The translations under genes and the position numbers were made by a program. From Panopea generosa (lineage: Eukaryota > Mollusca > Bivalvia > Adapedonta > Hiatellidae), in assembly GCA_029582155.1 (NCBI GenBank), contig CM055911.1, positions 29,745,741 to 29,809,740 of the forward strand: a stretch of DNA of 64,000 nt, given 5' to 3'. The notes beneath the pieces were generated by a model. That model was not told the origin of the DNA, ran no database searches, and saw nothing but the letters and a program-made list of their open reading frames with translations. The first letter of the stretch is position 1. The number at the start of each line of letters is the position of its first letter. This document shows positions 12,894 through 24,361 of the stretch, piece by piece.

Positions 12894-13300
12894 TACAGTC
12901 AAACCTGTGTATGGGGTCACCTCTATTAAGCAGCCACCTGTCTTAAGCAGCCACATTTGCTATTTCCCATTTACATGCTTTCATAGCAAATGAACCTGTA
13001 TTAATCCTTTGCTTCATAAGCATTTTCTTGGACTCTTCCAAATTGAAAGTATTAATTCACCACGTATCAGCAATGGGTGAATTATGTTTATATTAACTGA
13101 CAGAGTGGAAAACAGTGCAGGAAGTGTTCAGATTGCTCGTTACGAGCAATCTGAACTCTTCCTGCACTGTTTTTAAAGACCTTCTGTGATTGGTGCGGTA
13201 AAACACATATTTATGGAGTAAAGGGTTAAGCAACAACCTGTCTTAAAAGATAACTTTTGCTCCTTCCCTTCACTGGTTGCATAAGAAAGGTTTTACTGTA
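12894..13300. mobile_element. MITE (TACAGTCAAACCTGT ends) interrupted by a piggyBac-type MITE
   Basis: Its ends TACAGTCAAACCTGT and AAAGGTTTTACTGTA form inverted repeats. The interior carries several TTAAGCAGCCAC / GTCTTAA motifs in both orientations. Sister copies without the internal insertion lie at 28112-28291, 34990-35170 and 62355-62522, with a partial near 9057-9200. Here the MITE is split at a TTAA by the element at 13001-13229. CATG flanks both ends. Confidence 0.75.
13001..13229. mobile_element. Nested piggyBac-type MITE with a 30-bp-arm hairpin
   Basis: Same ends as the 677-888 element (TTAA then CCTTTgCTTCAT; ATGGAGTAAAGGG then TTAA). Inside, 13111-13140 and 13142-13171 are inverted copies with one mismatch and a one-base loop, giving a potentially very stable hairpin. 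The host MITE has a single TTAA at the insertion point, so a TTAA target duplication is directly visible. Confidence 0.75.
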
Positions 13301-13976
13301 CATGTACAGGATATTTTAAAAATTAAAAAAAAATTCAAGCGAATTTGTTAAAGATCAATAGATTTCGGAAATGTTTTATATGTTCTGATGTTAATTTCAG
13401 GACAATTTCTTTATGGGAGATAGATTAAAGATTAAAACTACCTGGTAGCCTAACAATAAAAATATCGTGTAAGTAACTGATTTTAAAAAATTCAAGCGGT
13501 TGTTCAGTGATGTCAATGGGGTTGAATGCCATTTTTAACACATTTCATTATATTGGTGGATGAGTCTGCGTGGAATCACCGTCCTTCTGAAAGTAATTTG
13601 CAAACTTTCTCACATAATTTTTTTGAGCAAACGAGACTTGAACCTTAGTGGTGGGGTGAGATCAATAATTTGAAGCAGATTTCATTAATATTACATGTCA
13701 CCGGTCACGTTCACCATGTGTAAATTTTTCTTTCATAGCAGCATTGTTTGATATAGAGAAGAGATTTGAGCTTGTTAAGCAGGGTGTATAATGTAATGGC
13801 CATTTTCTGCAAAACATTTATACAAACACACATATGAATATGTAGCTTTACATCCCAGCTGTAGCTTTAAATCCCAGCTGTAATGGTGGCTCCGTATCAG
13901 ACGGTGAAAAAGAAGTTTTTTTTAAAAAGAAAGGTAAATTGCTCCACACTGTCACTTTATATATCAAATTATTTTA

Positions 13977-14462
13977 TTAGAAAAGTTGCAGTTTATTCCA
14001 TTTGTTTTCATGTTGTGTAATTTTTTCTTTTGTCAGTGCAATTAATCTTTCAAGGATTTCATGGTATTTTAAATATTTTTTAAAATTGTTAAAATTCACT
14101 ACTGTGTTTGCATATTTGTTTTTAAAAATGAAGTATTTTGCGTATATCGATATACAGTTTAATAAGTTAGTGTAGCTACTCTGGTCCATATATCCCAAGG
14201 AGACCATTAAATAATTCAGATATATGTATATTTGTTTTTCATTTAAAAACATTTGAATTTCTGTCAAAAAACTTCTCGAAATGTGACATTCCCAAAATAA
14301 GTGTTTATTAGATTCCTCATGCATACTGCAAAAATAACACGATCTTGTGTTATTAATATTACATTTAAACAGAAATTTTTTGTTTGGGATTATTCTCATC
14401 AAGTTATATTGAAACACCCTTAATTTTGTATTTATTAAAGATTTATTAAGTTTGTATTTTTA
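13977..14462 (-). pseudogene. LINE reverse-transcriptase C-terminal remnant (zf-RVT-like)
   Basis: An open frame on the minus strand includes KLRVFQYNLMRIIPNKKFLF, then CYFC, a six-residue gap and KHLFWECH. This is the Cys-rich zinc-binding segment found after the reverse transcriptase of many non-LTR retrotransposons (CxxC...HLFWEC). An in-frame stop precedes it near 14463 and no RT core is found upstream. It lies in the CASD1 intron between the last two coding exons and is a dead fragment. Confidence 0.65.
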
Positions 14463-15456
14463 ATGTTTGATACTGTAATGAAGAATATTTTCATAGGGTA
14501 TCTATTTCGAAATAAATATAAATTTCATAATAAGTAGACATACATAGTTAAGTCTTAAAACATCCCTAATAAACGAGACTGCACTAAACTGTGTGCCAAT
14601 CAGACTTTTGAAAGTGCCAACTTTTAAACCGGGTTTCTCAAAGTGAGTGACCTTCGGTATTTTCATATTTTTTGCTTCAAACAAATTGTACAATTTGTTT
14701 TAATACAAAATAAAAAGTTTCAAGTGGTGATTTTATCCTATCTTTGTTGAAATTAAATGCTGAGAAAAGCCTTTACGATTGCACTGTTTTGTTTACTTGT
14801 AAAATGCTCTCAGTAATACACAATTTAAATTAGTTTGACGAAAATGGTGATCTTCCAGATAACCTACAGTATTCCACAACTTTATTACATACTTTTAAAT
14901 GAGCTGATCAGAATTTATACAAAATAGGGCCTATTACAGCATATTACAGAACTTTTCTGTAATAATGTTTAACATTTCTGAACCTATCATCAATTTGAAA
15001 TCAACCATGATTGACAACATATTACATGTACATTTGCTTCAAGGACTACTTTCATTGTTGATATGCGATATGCTAATTAGTTTATTTTTCGTACATTAAA
15101 AAGTTACTTCCACCAGACAGATACATAAAAAATCAAGAACTACTTACTCTTGAGCAGTTAGAAGGTGTATATGAAATGAACTCAATTTCCCAACATCCTA
15201 CAATAATAATGGCACTACCTGTACACATAGCTTCCTTGCTTAAAAGTTAGCTAGAGGAGGGGGTCTCAGGTTTGATCCCTGGTTCAACCGAATTGACCTC
15301 TCAAAATTACCAACTTACCACTCAGTACTGCTTCTACCTAGTAAGCGGGCTTGAGAGCTTGAGAGCAATTCATATAAGCTCTTGATTTACTTCCCGAAAA
15401 ATCAGTATAAACTTAATAAGAAGATAATTACAGAAAAAAAAGAAGATTTTACTTAC

Positions 15457-15549
15457 TTCTAATGATATTCTTCCAAACCATGCAAAAAACGAGCTATAGC
15501 GAGTTCTGATCCAGCCCGGTACGTTCCTCAACAATATAAACGAGACTAT
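15457..15549 (-). CDS. CASD1: CASD1 coding exon with YSSFFAWFG motif
   Basis: 93-bp, phase 0-0 exon, acceptor ATTTTGCAG, donor GTAAGT. It reads [18 protein letters not shown] then [14 protein letters not shown](N)[17 protein letters not shown](K/R)ISLE is one of the most conserved CASD1 blocks and leads into QYHIWLAAD of the last coding exon. Confidence 0.95.
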
Positions 15550-15634
15550 CTGCAAAATAAAGTAAAACAGTGTCATCCATAAGCTGCAGAAAATGAAAGT
15601 GACTTTGATGGTAAATGTTTAGTTGTTTTTTTAA

Positions 15635-15837
15635 AGGGTTTAACATCATTTTCAACACAACAAAGGTCACTTATGGCATCAAGTGGTGAAGAAACTACAT
15701 GCACCTCTGACTGCAAGTCACTGGCAAATTTTCTCACAACATTTTTGTAACGAGATGAACACTTGAACCAACAACCTCAGCAGTGAGAGGTAAGTGATCT
15801 TGAGACAACGCCCTTGACCACATGGTCAGGAGGTTGC
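15635..15837 (-). mobile_element. tRNA-derived SINE, family A, inverted and diverged
   Basis: Reverse-strand copy. The body includes GGTTTAACATCATTTTCAAC, and the head retains GCAGTGAGAGGTAAGTGATC and GACCACATGGTCAGGAGG in place of the tRNA-Leu-like box. It is about as long as the other copies but with many substitutions. Confidence 0.65.
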
Positions 15838-16634
15838 CTCTGATGGTGAAATTTCACTTGTTTATGCCAGGTCACATAAAAAATATTTTGTACAGTATCA
15901 AAGCAACGCCTTAAAATTTGGACCTACATAAAAAAAACATTTAGGCTATGTAAAATCAATACATTTTGTCTGTTAATGTTGCATGCAAATTTAACTAATG
16001 CTACTAAATATTTGATATACAAAAGTGGCGGGTTAGCTGTTCCATTCAGTATATGTGTATACTAGTATGATTATATAGCTCTAGCTTCACTATATTAAAA
16101 AAAAAAAAAAAAAGACGTTTTTTTTTCTGTGTTTATTGTTTTATCAATTGTTATTCCTCAAATAGACCTCATTTGTACTGATACATGAATGTTGAGTCCA
16201 GGGCTGTGTTTCGCAAAATAATTTGTTATTAAAATCGTCGTATGTTAATTTGACAATTTTTTCATCACATGTTCAAATATTGTTAAACATTTTTAATGAC
16301 TGTATTTCGAGAAGAGGTTTCATTTTCAGCATGATCTAAACCAAGTTTGGATGAACCTTAAAAATATAATAAATGGTTGTGGATTTAAGTTTTTTGTGAA
16401 ACGCACCCGAGATCTTTGAGGAAGATTTTATTTTATCAATTAAGCCTGCTCATTAGCACAGATCTAGACTGAGTCTTGATTATTTACTCTACAAAGTTTG
16501 ATTAAACCCAGAACACAGTCTATACATGTATGTCCACGTATCCCAGTCAACCACCAATAGACGGGTCTGTAAACATCTTGATTAATCGAAAAACAATATA
16601 AACTAATTATTTTTGGCTCGTAGAAACTACTTAC

Positions 16635-16712
16635 AGGAATAAAGGTAATATAGGAATGTACTTCATTACACTCTTGCTTGTTTCTGCACAGGCAAGAAAA
16701 CGCGGCATAACT
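16635..16712 (-). CDS. CASD1: CASD1 coding exon with NKQECNEVHS motif
   Basis: 78-bp, phase 0-0 exon, acceptor CATATTTCAG, donor GTAAGT. It reads SYAAFSCLCRNKQECN then EVHSYITFIP. The C-xNK-xECN(E)xH signature matches CKNKAECNELHP of vertebrate CASD1, a luminal loop with two conserved cysteines that may form a disulfide. Confidence 0.92.
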
Positions 16713-17062
16713 CTGAAATATGAAATGGAAAATTATTTCTAGTATATACATCTTGCACAACTTTATCTGAAACTTACTTTTAAAATGTACAGAGAGTGGA
16801 AATGTAAATGTTACATGAGTGTTAGACAACTGCATCATTAGAATTGACTAGTTATGGACACAATCATTCCCACTTTCATATGCCATACGCTTTTCCCTAT
16901 TTATTGATTTATTTACATCATCTTATTCTTTTACCTACTCAGACTCGATGTAAAATTATTAAATTAATGACAAATTTATCTTGGCTTAAGTGTCATGGAT
17001 GATTAAGAAGTGGTTGCTAACAAATAGACCATGAAACCAACATCATATAACTGACCATAAAT

Positions 17063-17377
17063 ATATTTGTAGCGGTGGTATAAGGGTCGTCTCCACCTCG
17101 CTTGCAGAAGGTCATGAGTTTGATTCCCTGCCAGGTCAAACCAAAGACTTGAGAAATGGTACTATAAGCTTCCTCGCTTGGCGCTCAACATTTAGAGGAT
17201 AGTTCTAGGTCTGGTCGGCCCAGTGTCAGTATAATTTGACTGGATGAGGGTTATCATACCAATTTATCTGCGGCATGATACCCCAGTGTGGCAATTCTTA
17301 GTATACTGTCTCAAGTGGACACCATCACGCTATAACTGTAAAACTGTTGAAAGTGACACTTAACACCATACAACATG
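17063..17377 (+). mobile_element. tRNA-derived SINE, family B, with 10-bp target duplication
   Basis: Diverged full-length copy with tRNA head at 17071-17130 and body core TTCCTCGCTTGGCGCTCAAC. The direct repeat GACCATAAAT lies at 17053-17062 and 17378-17387. Confidence 0.8.
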
Positions 17378-17830
17378 GACCATAAATGTTCACTATCAAA
17401 GGGGCCATGGCAATTTTGATAAATTTCAAATAATTCTGTTTTTTGAAATTTATATATCTTTACAATGCAAATATGAAATTAAAGTACACTAGTAGACGTG
17501 CAGATTACTACCGTAGTTTTGTTTGTATTTTAAAAAAGCCCATAACTCTTGTAAATGGATAAAAGGCATCATACTTCAAATAAAGAATAATTTGACCTAC
17601 TTCAACAAGTATTGAATTTGACCTGTACTTTATAATTATACAGCAACACACAAAATATTAATAGAATGCATAGACCATCAGAAGTTATTTCTTCAGAAAC
17701 CAATTTGACACATAAAAGCACAAACTGACAGACGGCTGGACAACAGGGGTACAATTTTAATAATGCTTCTTCAGCATTCTTCTAATGGCGAGGGGATAGA
17801 AATGTAAATGAATTCTTACTGTTAAGCTTC

Positions 17831-18076
17831 TGGGCCCAGTTGTTCAAAGCTTGGTAAGCTTAACCTTGGGTTAAGATAAATTTTCATATCACAATACTTT
17901 TTAGATTTTCAACTCTTTAAGTTATAATTTTATTAAATATTATGAAAGTATGCCATTTTGTTTCTAAAAAATGCATTTAAATTGCCATAAAATCATCTAA
18001 GTATAGAAAATATTGAAGATACAAAATTTCACTTAACCCAAGGTTAAGCTAACCAAGCTTTGAACAACTGGGCCCA
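17831..18076. mobile_element. MITE with about 45-bp terminal inverted repeats (246 bp)
   Basis: The left end, starting TGGGCCCAGTTGTTCAAAGC, is matched by the right end in reverse complement over about 45 bases with a single mismatch (GTAAGC versus GTTAGC). The core is AT-rich and noncoding. I see no clear target duplication. Confidence 0.8.
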
Positions 18077-18486
18077 GATAGGTATACTTGGGGATTGTAG
18101 ATAGCTTTATCTGTTAATGTGTTCAAAGATGTAATAATTAGTTTGCTGATTATAAGCTTGACAAAAATTCATTTTTAACATTGCCTTGTGTCCCTTTAAA
18201 AGAAGCTAAATTACTTCTTTTTTGCTTTTGAAAGTTTGATTGGGGGCTTAGTAACATGGTCAACATATACGGTAACATGGCAACCAGTTAACCTGGTACT
18301 AGTGGAAGAGACCTCAGATTCTTAGTAGAGCTAATGCCCTTTGGAAAGTACTTAATTTGGAAACTTTTTAACTTGAGATACCTGGATCCAACGCAGGACC
18401 AGAACAAGGCAACGGGTGTTTCTGAGACAGTCCCACAGTCTATATCTACCTTATACTGTAGATTCATTAATTCATAAATAGCCAGA

Positions 18487-18766
18487 CTTGGTTAGCTCAG
18501 TCGATAGAGCATCTTGACTACCAATCCAAGGATCTCAATTTCAAATTCTCGCCTAGCCACAGCCTCTATGATGATTAATATACAACATTATGTCTCATTG
18601 TCATTCGTCTCTCACCATTGATTCAAGTGGGAAAGTTATCAGTTACTTGTGAAGCTGGGTGTGCTCTCTTACCATTTAACCTTTCAGGAAAGATTGGTTA
18701 GCTTAACTAATTTTCAGACAGCCCATGATGACATAATGAAGCTTAACATTCAAACAAACACAATTA
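18487..18766 (+). mobile_element. tRNA-derived SINE, family C
   Basis: The head reads TTGGTTAGCTCAGTCGATAG with A-box character. The body includes ATTGTCATTCGTCTCTCACC and CAGTTACTTGTGAAG. Copies lie at 46368-46613 (+), 58349-58635 (+, 5' truncated, with intact B-box GTTCGAATCC), 35255-35535 (-) and about 7552-7745 (-). The right end lies just 20 bp from a CASD1 exon. Confidence 0.75.
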
Positions 18767-18785
18767 ACTTATAATGTATACATAC

Positions 18786-18926
18786 CCCAATGCCTATCAA
18801 CCCAAGACCAATGGTGCCCCAGGATATTCCTGTAGAAAACAAATTTTTATTGTCCATATCCTGTATCAGTCGGTACCTCTTTAATACTTGGTAGCCAAAC
18901 GCGAACAGCATTCCATATATTACACT
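18786..18926 (-). CDS. CASD1: CASD1 coding exon with GMLFAF motif
   Basis: 141-bp, phase 0-0 exon, acceptor TGTATTACAG, donor GTATGT. It reads SVIYGMLFAFGYQVLKRYR, LIQDMDNKNLFSTGI and SWGTIGLGLIGIG. The vertebrate counterpart is VVFHGMLFAF ... LFSNKIS followed by a helix. Two hydrophobic segments are separated by a charged loop. Confidence 0.92.
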
Positions 18927-19129
18927 CTGTAATACAAAATATACAGTGGACTTGTTGCTGGTGAAATTACTGAACTTACAGGTCAACATTACTGTTTAAA
19001 TTTGTCTATGACAGCAAATTGTTAGAAAAACTGCCCAGGACCAATCATAAACAAAATTGGACAAGAAATTTTACTGTACATGTAGACACTGTTGAAAATA
19101 TACCATGTACAGTAAAATTTATGTGATGA

Positions 19130-19356
19130 ACTTACATATCACTGAGGAAATTATCTGATATCACTGAAAAATTTATATTATGTACTTACATAACTATAAC
19201 TTAATAAATTATGTGATGCATTAACATATCACATAAGAAATAATGTGATGAACTTACATATCACTGAAGAAATTATGATATCACTAAAGAAATTATATTA
19301 TGTACTTACATATAATTCAATAAATTATGTGATGCACACATCACTAATGCACTTAC
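19130..19356. repeat. Degenerate tandem repeat carrying copies of a CASD1 5' splice site
   Basis: A block of about 122 bp is repeated twice. ACTTACAT (minus strand ATGTAAGT, a consensus donor) occurs at 19130, 19184, 19252, 19304 and 19351; the last is the true donor of the exon at 19357-19461. The intervening sequence is rich in AAATTATGTGATGCA and TATCACT motifs. Confidence 0.7.
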
Positions 19357-19461
19357 ATATCTGTCGAGTTGCCACCTAAACCTCCACTCATGAATAGAAT
19401 CATCTGACGTTACAAACAGGGGTTTGAACGGTCTGGTCAGGAACACCTTCTCAAAAAATAC
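19357..19461 (-). CDS. CASD1: CASD1 coding exon with FRWQLDRY motif
   Basis: 105-bp, phase 0-0 exon, acceptor TTTATTAG, consensus donor GTAAGT. It reads VFFEKVFLTRPFKPLFVTS then DDSIHEWRFRWQLDRY. EW(W/R)FRW(R/Q)LDRY is strongly conserved and marks the luminal loop before the next helix. Direct repeats in the following intron carry copies of its donor sequence. Confidence 0.93.
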
Positions 19462-20028
19462 CTAATAAATAACAAACAAAACCTATGATGTCGCATGAAA
19501 ACAATACTTCTCTAATACATTATTCTGATTTATTAAGGTCTTTCACTACACAGAAACCTGGGGCCCATTTCTGTAACGATCGGAAGTTTAAACATTCTCA
19601 GTGCGAGTCTTTGTGTTGCAAGCTCGGGGAGGTCCATTCCTCCACATTTCACAAAAACAGAATTACATAATGAAAACACTGCCCAACACTTGAACACAAA
19701 CCTTTCTTACAAATTAAAAAATATTAATAGATTTCTAAGAAACTAATAAAAAGTGGGTGGGTGGGGGCTTGCATGTGTAAAAAAGTTTAAGATTTTCATA
19801 AATGTAATATCTGAAGCTATGGAAATAAGTCACCAAAATACGTTTAGCATACCGATTACTGCATCATAAGAACTTTGCAAGTCTAAGAAAACATTATTTG
19901 AATTTAAATTCACAAGAACTCTGTGTTACTGAAACAGCTGTAGGTTTCCTCATTGTTTGTACGAAAGATTCCTTCAATTGTATTCTCTATTAAAACTTTT
20001 AAACATCAAACACTACATCGTTACTCAC

Positions 20029-20108
20029 CTCTGACAGGTAGAAGAGGGTGACGAGTGTCACCAGAATAATAAACTTCAGTAACATGAACAAATAGTGGGG
20101 ACTCTTCT
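20029..20108 (-). CDS. CASD1: CASD1 coding exon: membrane helix
   Basis: 80-bp exon, acceptor TATTTTTCAG, consensus donor GTGAGT. With the carried G it reads EKSPHYLFMLLKFIIL then VTLVTLFYLSE. It corresponds to the FGLLLKLGFLLLFICFLAYS helix region of vertebrate CASD1. Ends in phase 0. Confidence 0.9.
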
Positions 20109-22487
20109 CTGAAAAATACATGAAAATTATTTTTTTGAAGCCATCTTGTTAATAACAGCTGCCTAAACCATTTAAATTATGGTATCATTATAAAGCATAA
20201 TTAGATATTACTCTGATACTTGTTACAGAATACAGTCATATATAGAGCCCAGAAGTCCTTACAGCATGTGAGCCACTGAGATGGATCTGTTTGTTTGATA
20301 ATTTGACTTTTAAGTCATGAATGGCTAACTGATGATCAAATGAGAGCGAGAGTGAAAGTCAAATTTTTGTATGTTTTCTCACAACAGAGAAATAAATTTT
20401 ATCCACTGCAGGGCGTTTTTACCTTATTAAATGGAGGCAGAAATTTGGTGACTTCCCAATTTAACAAGAATTCCGCGTAATGATGTCTCGCCGAGTCTGC
20501 TTTGACCGTTAATACACACATGGGATATGGGGTATTATTGTAATATCTGATAATCATTGGTTAGAACATGATCTTAACAGTGTTATGCTTTGTTTTCCAA
20601 TTTGCTAAAGCCTTAAATTTTTTCCCCAATTTCCCCTAAATCTCGCTGTTTTTTCCCAATCTTGAAGGCTTGGGCCTCTTCCCAATTTCCAGAAAAAAGG
20701 CTCTGCACTGCCATAAAGACCATAATCTGTTCTAGTACACCAAACGAACGCAAACAAAACGGATATCAAACGCATTTTAAACGTTATAGACTAAAAATGC
20801 ATACGATAAACGAAACAAAACAATACGAAACAATAAACGAAATGATAAATGAAACGATATGCGTATGCAACAGGATGGACGATCCACGAACGATACAAAA
20901 CTATAATGCAAACATTAAACCCAACAAAGATAAAAGATTCTGATACTCTCTAATATTACCGTAGTTATATTGATAATGAAATAAATAATTAAACGAAATG
21001 ATTGCTCTCTTTGTCATTTTTATCTTTAAATTGCTTTACCTGTAACTTTAATTTAACTTCTTTGTTATAAGTTTAAATCTCGAATTATCCATGAAAAACA
21101 TTGCCTCAAGCATGGTTTCTTTGTTTGTAAAAGTGTGATAAAACAATCAGGTGACACATGGCCTGCTTACACAACTTTCCCAATAACTTATCTAATAATC
21201 TGAACACCTATTTATGTTGCTGTTCTGTTAATATATGATTGAGAATCATGAAAAGTTTTCACGCTATTTTAGAAAATCTGTTAAATTAACTTAATTAATT
21301 CAACATGCAGTATACAATTAAAACCAATTATAAACACACTTGCCAAATTATCATAACAAACTTCTCGCTCTTTAAGACAGTGGGAATATTATGACATGTA
21401 GAAATTACCTCACACCTTTGAATGTGTGAACAAACATGGCAAACTTCTCTGATTTTCTTTATATTTGATCAGCCCTTCGACCGAAAGGTGCGAAAAACAC
21501 AGGTAAGTGTGTTGGTGGGACCTAATTTCTAGTTCGACTGTTTCATCTATCAGTATTCTAGCCATCGGTGGTAGAACAATAGGAATTTTGCAGGGAGTGG
21601 GTTAGTTGTTCGAGCGATCGGTGGTGTTCCAGTCAACCGAGTTCATGCTATCGAAGTTTTACTGTATATACTTTTTCGATACCCTAATGTTAACTTTAGT
21701 GTAAACCAGTCTGGCATTGTTTAGCAATCTAATGATTACGTGACTGTAATGTGTTTATCTGATGAAATTGAAATGGCGAGCTTACCGTGTGTATTAAATT
21801 TCAATGATTGAGTTTTATGTAACATATTAATCTGCTGTCATGCAACAAATCATCACCTATATGGTAGACCATATCTAAAACAATGTGGTGTAGTCAGCAA
21901 TATTTCAGAAAGATTTTAATCAATATTATTTTGATTTATTTAATTAATATACTATCATATAAAGCCCGGCAGTTTCATTAAATCTTTAGTTCTTACTATT
22001 TATTCTACTGCGGTGTTACAATTGGACAACCAGAGATGATGCAATTGGTGAACATGCCGTGTAAACGATAAATGGTAAACAAACACGGTAAACGATACAC
22101 GGTAAACGATTCGAACGCAAAAGCAGGCTAAAATGTGTTTAGTATCGTTTTATTCGTATTTTCTCTAACGTTAACCATAAAAAAATGCAAACCATAAATG
22201 AAACTAAAATGCATTTAAAACGCAAAATTTGAAATGCATTTTTGGTGTACTTGAAAGGATTACGGTCTGTAGCAACCACACTTTTTTGTTCTTTCAAAAA
22301 AGCAAAAATAATTTGCATACTCTCTCATTGCTCTCTTCTTTCTTGCCAATTTTTGTAAAGTTTTGTCTGGTCATTTTTGTTACTGCAGGATCCATATTTT
22401 CCTGTACAGACAGACGGACAGACGGTAAGTTAACATAATAAAGTCACTGCCACTGGATCACAATAATAAGACATGTTTTGTACCAAC
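20109..22487 (-). other. CASD1 intron, AT-rich, no other gene
   Basis: Intron between coding exons. It contains short A-rich stretches with repeated AAACGATA-like words (20740-20900 and 22055-22215). The 93-codon open frame at 20662-20943 is a product of this biased sequence, with no recognisable domain. Confidence 0.5.
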
Positions 22488-22644
22488 CTTCCGCTGTTTT
22501 CTCTGACACCTGGGGCCACAGCACCATGGTTACATATATAACTATGAACCAAAATGAGACTAGAGGAACAAAGTAGTAGAACTGGTATGGCCGGTTCATC
22601 ACGAAGCACAGAGATATCACCAGCAGGTTCAAACGGAATAACAC
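22488..22644 (-). CDS. CASD1: CASD1 coding exon with NRPYQFYYFVPL motif
   Basis: 157-bp exon, acceptor ACTTTCAG. It reads VLFRLNLLVISLCFVMNRP, YQFYYFVPLVSFWFIVIYVT and MVLWPQVSEKTAE, then one base. Two membrane helices flank the conserved (D/N)RPYQFYYFVPL block. The donor is GTTGGT, a non-optimal but GT-containing site; the phase of the next exon supports it. The exon follows a 22-kb intron region full of minisatellites. Confidence 0.94.
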
Positions 22645-22750
22645 CTGAAAGTAAAACAGTAATAACCTACAACGCTGTTTGGAAACAAAATAGGTTAAAT
22701 CAAATTCTTAAAAAAATATCAAACAAAGGCACAAACGGACAAATAGACAA

Positions 22751-23005
22751 TTGTTGTTGTGTTAGCATTGCTTTTTCAAAAAAAATGTTCAGTTATATCG
22801 CGACGGTGTCTACTTGAGACAGTATTCTTAGCACTGCCACAATGGAGTATCATGCAGCAGACATGTTGTATGATACCCCACCCAGTCACATTATACTGAC
22901 ACCGGGCCGACCAGACCTAGAACTTTCCTCTAACTGCTGAGCATGCCAAGTTTCTGGCACCGATTTTCAAATCTTTACTATGACCCAGCTGGGGATCCAA
23001 CCAGC
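22751..23005 (-). mobile_element. tRNA-derived SINE, family B, head-truncated inverted copy
   Basis: Reverse-strand body of the family B SINE (TATCGCGACGGTG..., ACACCGGGCCGACCAGACC) next to the exon at 22488-22644. The tRNA promoter head is missing or degraded. Confidence 0.75.
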
Positions 23006-23292
23006 AAATAAAAAATCCAACTGTTTGGCTATCTCGATCTTTTAAAAAAATACCTGGGTAGGCCTTTAACACAATGTGACTTGGATAGTCACGTTGAACA
23101 TATGGATCTCAAATGAAGATTAACACACTGTTTCGCCTTGATATGAACAGGAGCGTAAAATCCAGCCATAAGTTACATCCTGAACAGGATTGGACCAACT
23201 TTTGATACCTTGATTTAGAGGGTATGGATCTAAAATATTCAGACAGACAAGTAGACAAAGACTATGATTGTAATCCAAGTGAAATGCTATTG

Positions 23293-24361
23293 AACAAGAG
23301 GCCCAAGTGGGTTTTAGGATGCTCTACTGACTCATAGTGGCCATAGCACTTTTTGAAATTCTCCTATGCAATAGAAATATCGGGGCGGAGTCATTTTTAA
23401 CACTAGGGACACCAATTGAACAAATCTAACAAAACAATAGTTGGTCATCATTACTACATAAACATTTTGAAAATCTGTTGGGCCATTCATGAGAATAAGA
23501 TTTTTGAAGTTTTGTACTATTTTTAGTAATGGCAGCCATCTTGAATTTCAGATAAAAAAAAATATTCTGTATAGTCTCCTATGTGATAGAAACATCCATA
23601 TGAAGTTTCAGTTTAATTGGTTTAGTGGTTTCCGAATAGATGAAAGAAAAAGAGAATTTTCTGTTTTCCCACAGTATCCCTATGTAAAGTTCTAAGTGCC
23701 CTTACAGAGCCCCTATAAATTTTAGCCCGTTAATTCCTATCTGCAATCAAACCCCTACACATAGGGATAATTTATGCCAAATATGAACAAATCTGACATA
23801 CCGATTCTTAAGAAAAGGATTTTAGTAATTCCCAATTTTTACCCTTTTAGGGCCCCTCCTGACCCCTTAAGACAGTGGAACCCAGTCATTTTTTCAAATC
23901 TGAACCTCCTTCACCAAACAATGCTTCAGTAAAGATATAGGCAAAATCATTTCCATTTTAAAAATATATGTATATATATATTATAATGACAAGTGTCCCC
24001 TAATTGAACCCTCGGGGCGGGGTCATATTTAAGCCTTGAGACACCATTTGAACAAATCTAACAAAACTATAGTTGGTCATCATTACTACATAAACATTTT
24101 GAAAATCTGTTGGGCCGTTTATGAGAAGAATTTTTTAAGTTTTGGACTATTTTTAGTAATGGCGGCCATCTTGAATTTCAGATCGAAAAAAATTAATCTT
24201 CTGTTTAGTTTCCTATGCAACAGAAACAGCAATGTGAAGTTTCAGTTTAATTGGCCTTGAGGTTTCAGAGAAAGTGCTGCTAACAGACAACAGACGACAG
24301 ATGACAGAAGACACACGCGCCATCACATAAGCACTTCTGGCCTTTGGCAAGTAGAGCTTAA
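23293..24361 (+). repeat. Dispersed repeat (AACAAGAGGCCC family), second copy
   Basis: Starts AACAAGAGGCCCAAG and ends near GCACTTCTGGCCTTTGGC, parallel to 9592-11190 but about 1.07 kb. Contains two copies of the CTATAGTTGGTCATCATTAC block (about 23430 and 24068). Confidence 0.7.

Noticed and set aside
14502..14693. 63-codon minus-strand open frame next to the LINE remnant
   Set aside because: No recognisable motif and not in a continuous frame with the zinc-binding fragment; kept out of the annotation.
22554..22817. 87-codon plus-strand open frame
   Set aside because: Shadow of the CASD1 exon at 22488-22644 extended into intron; no recognisable product.
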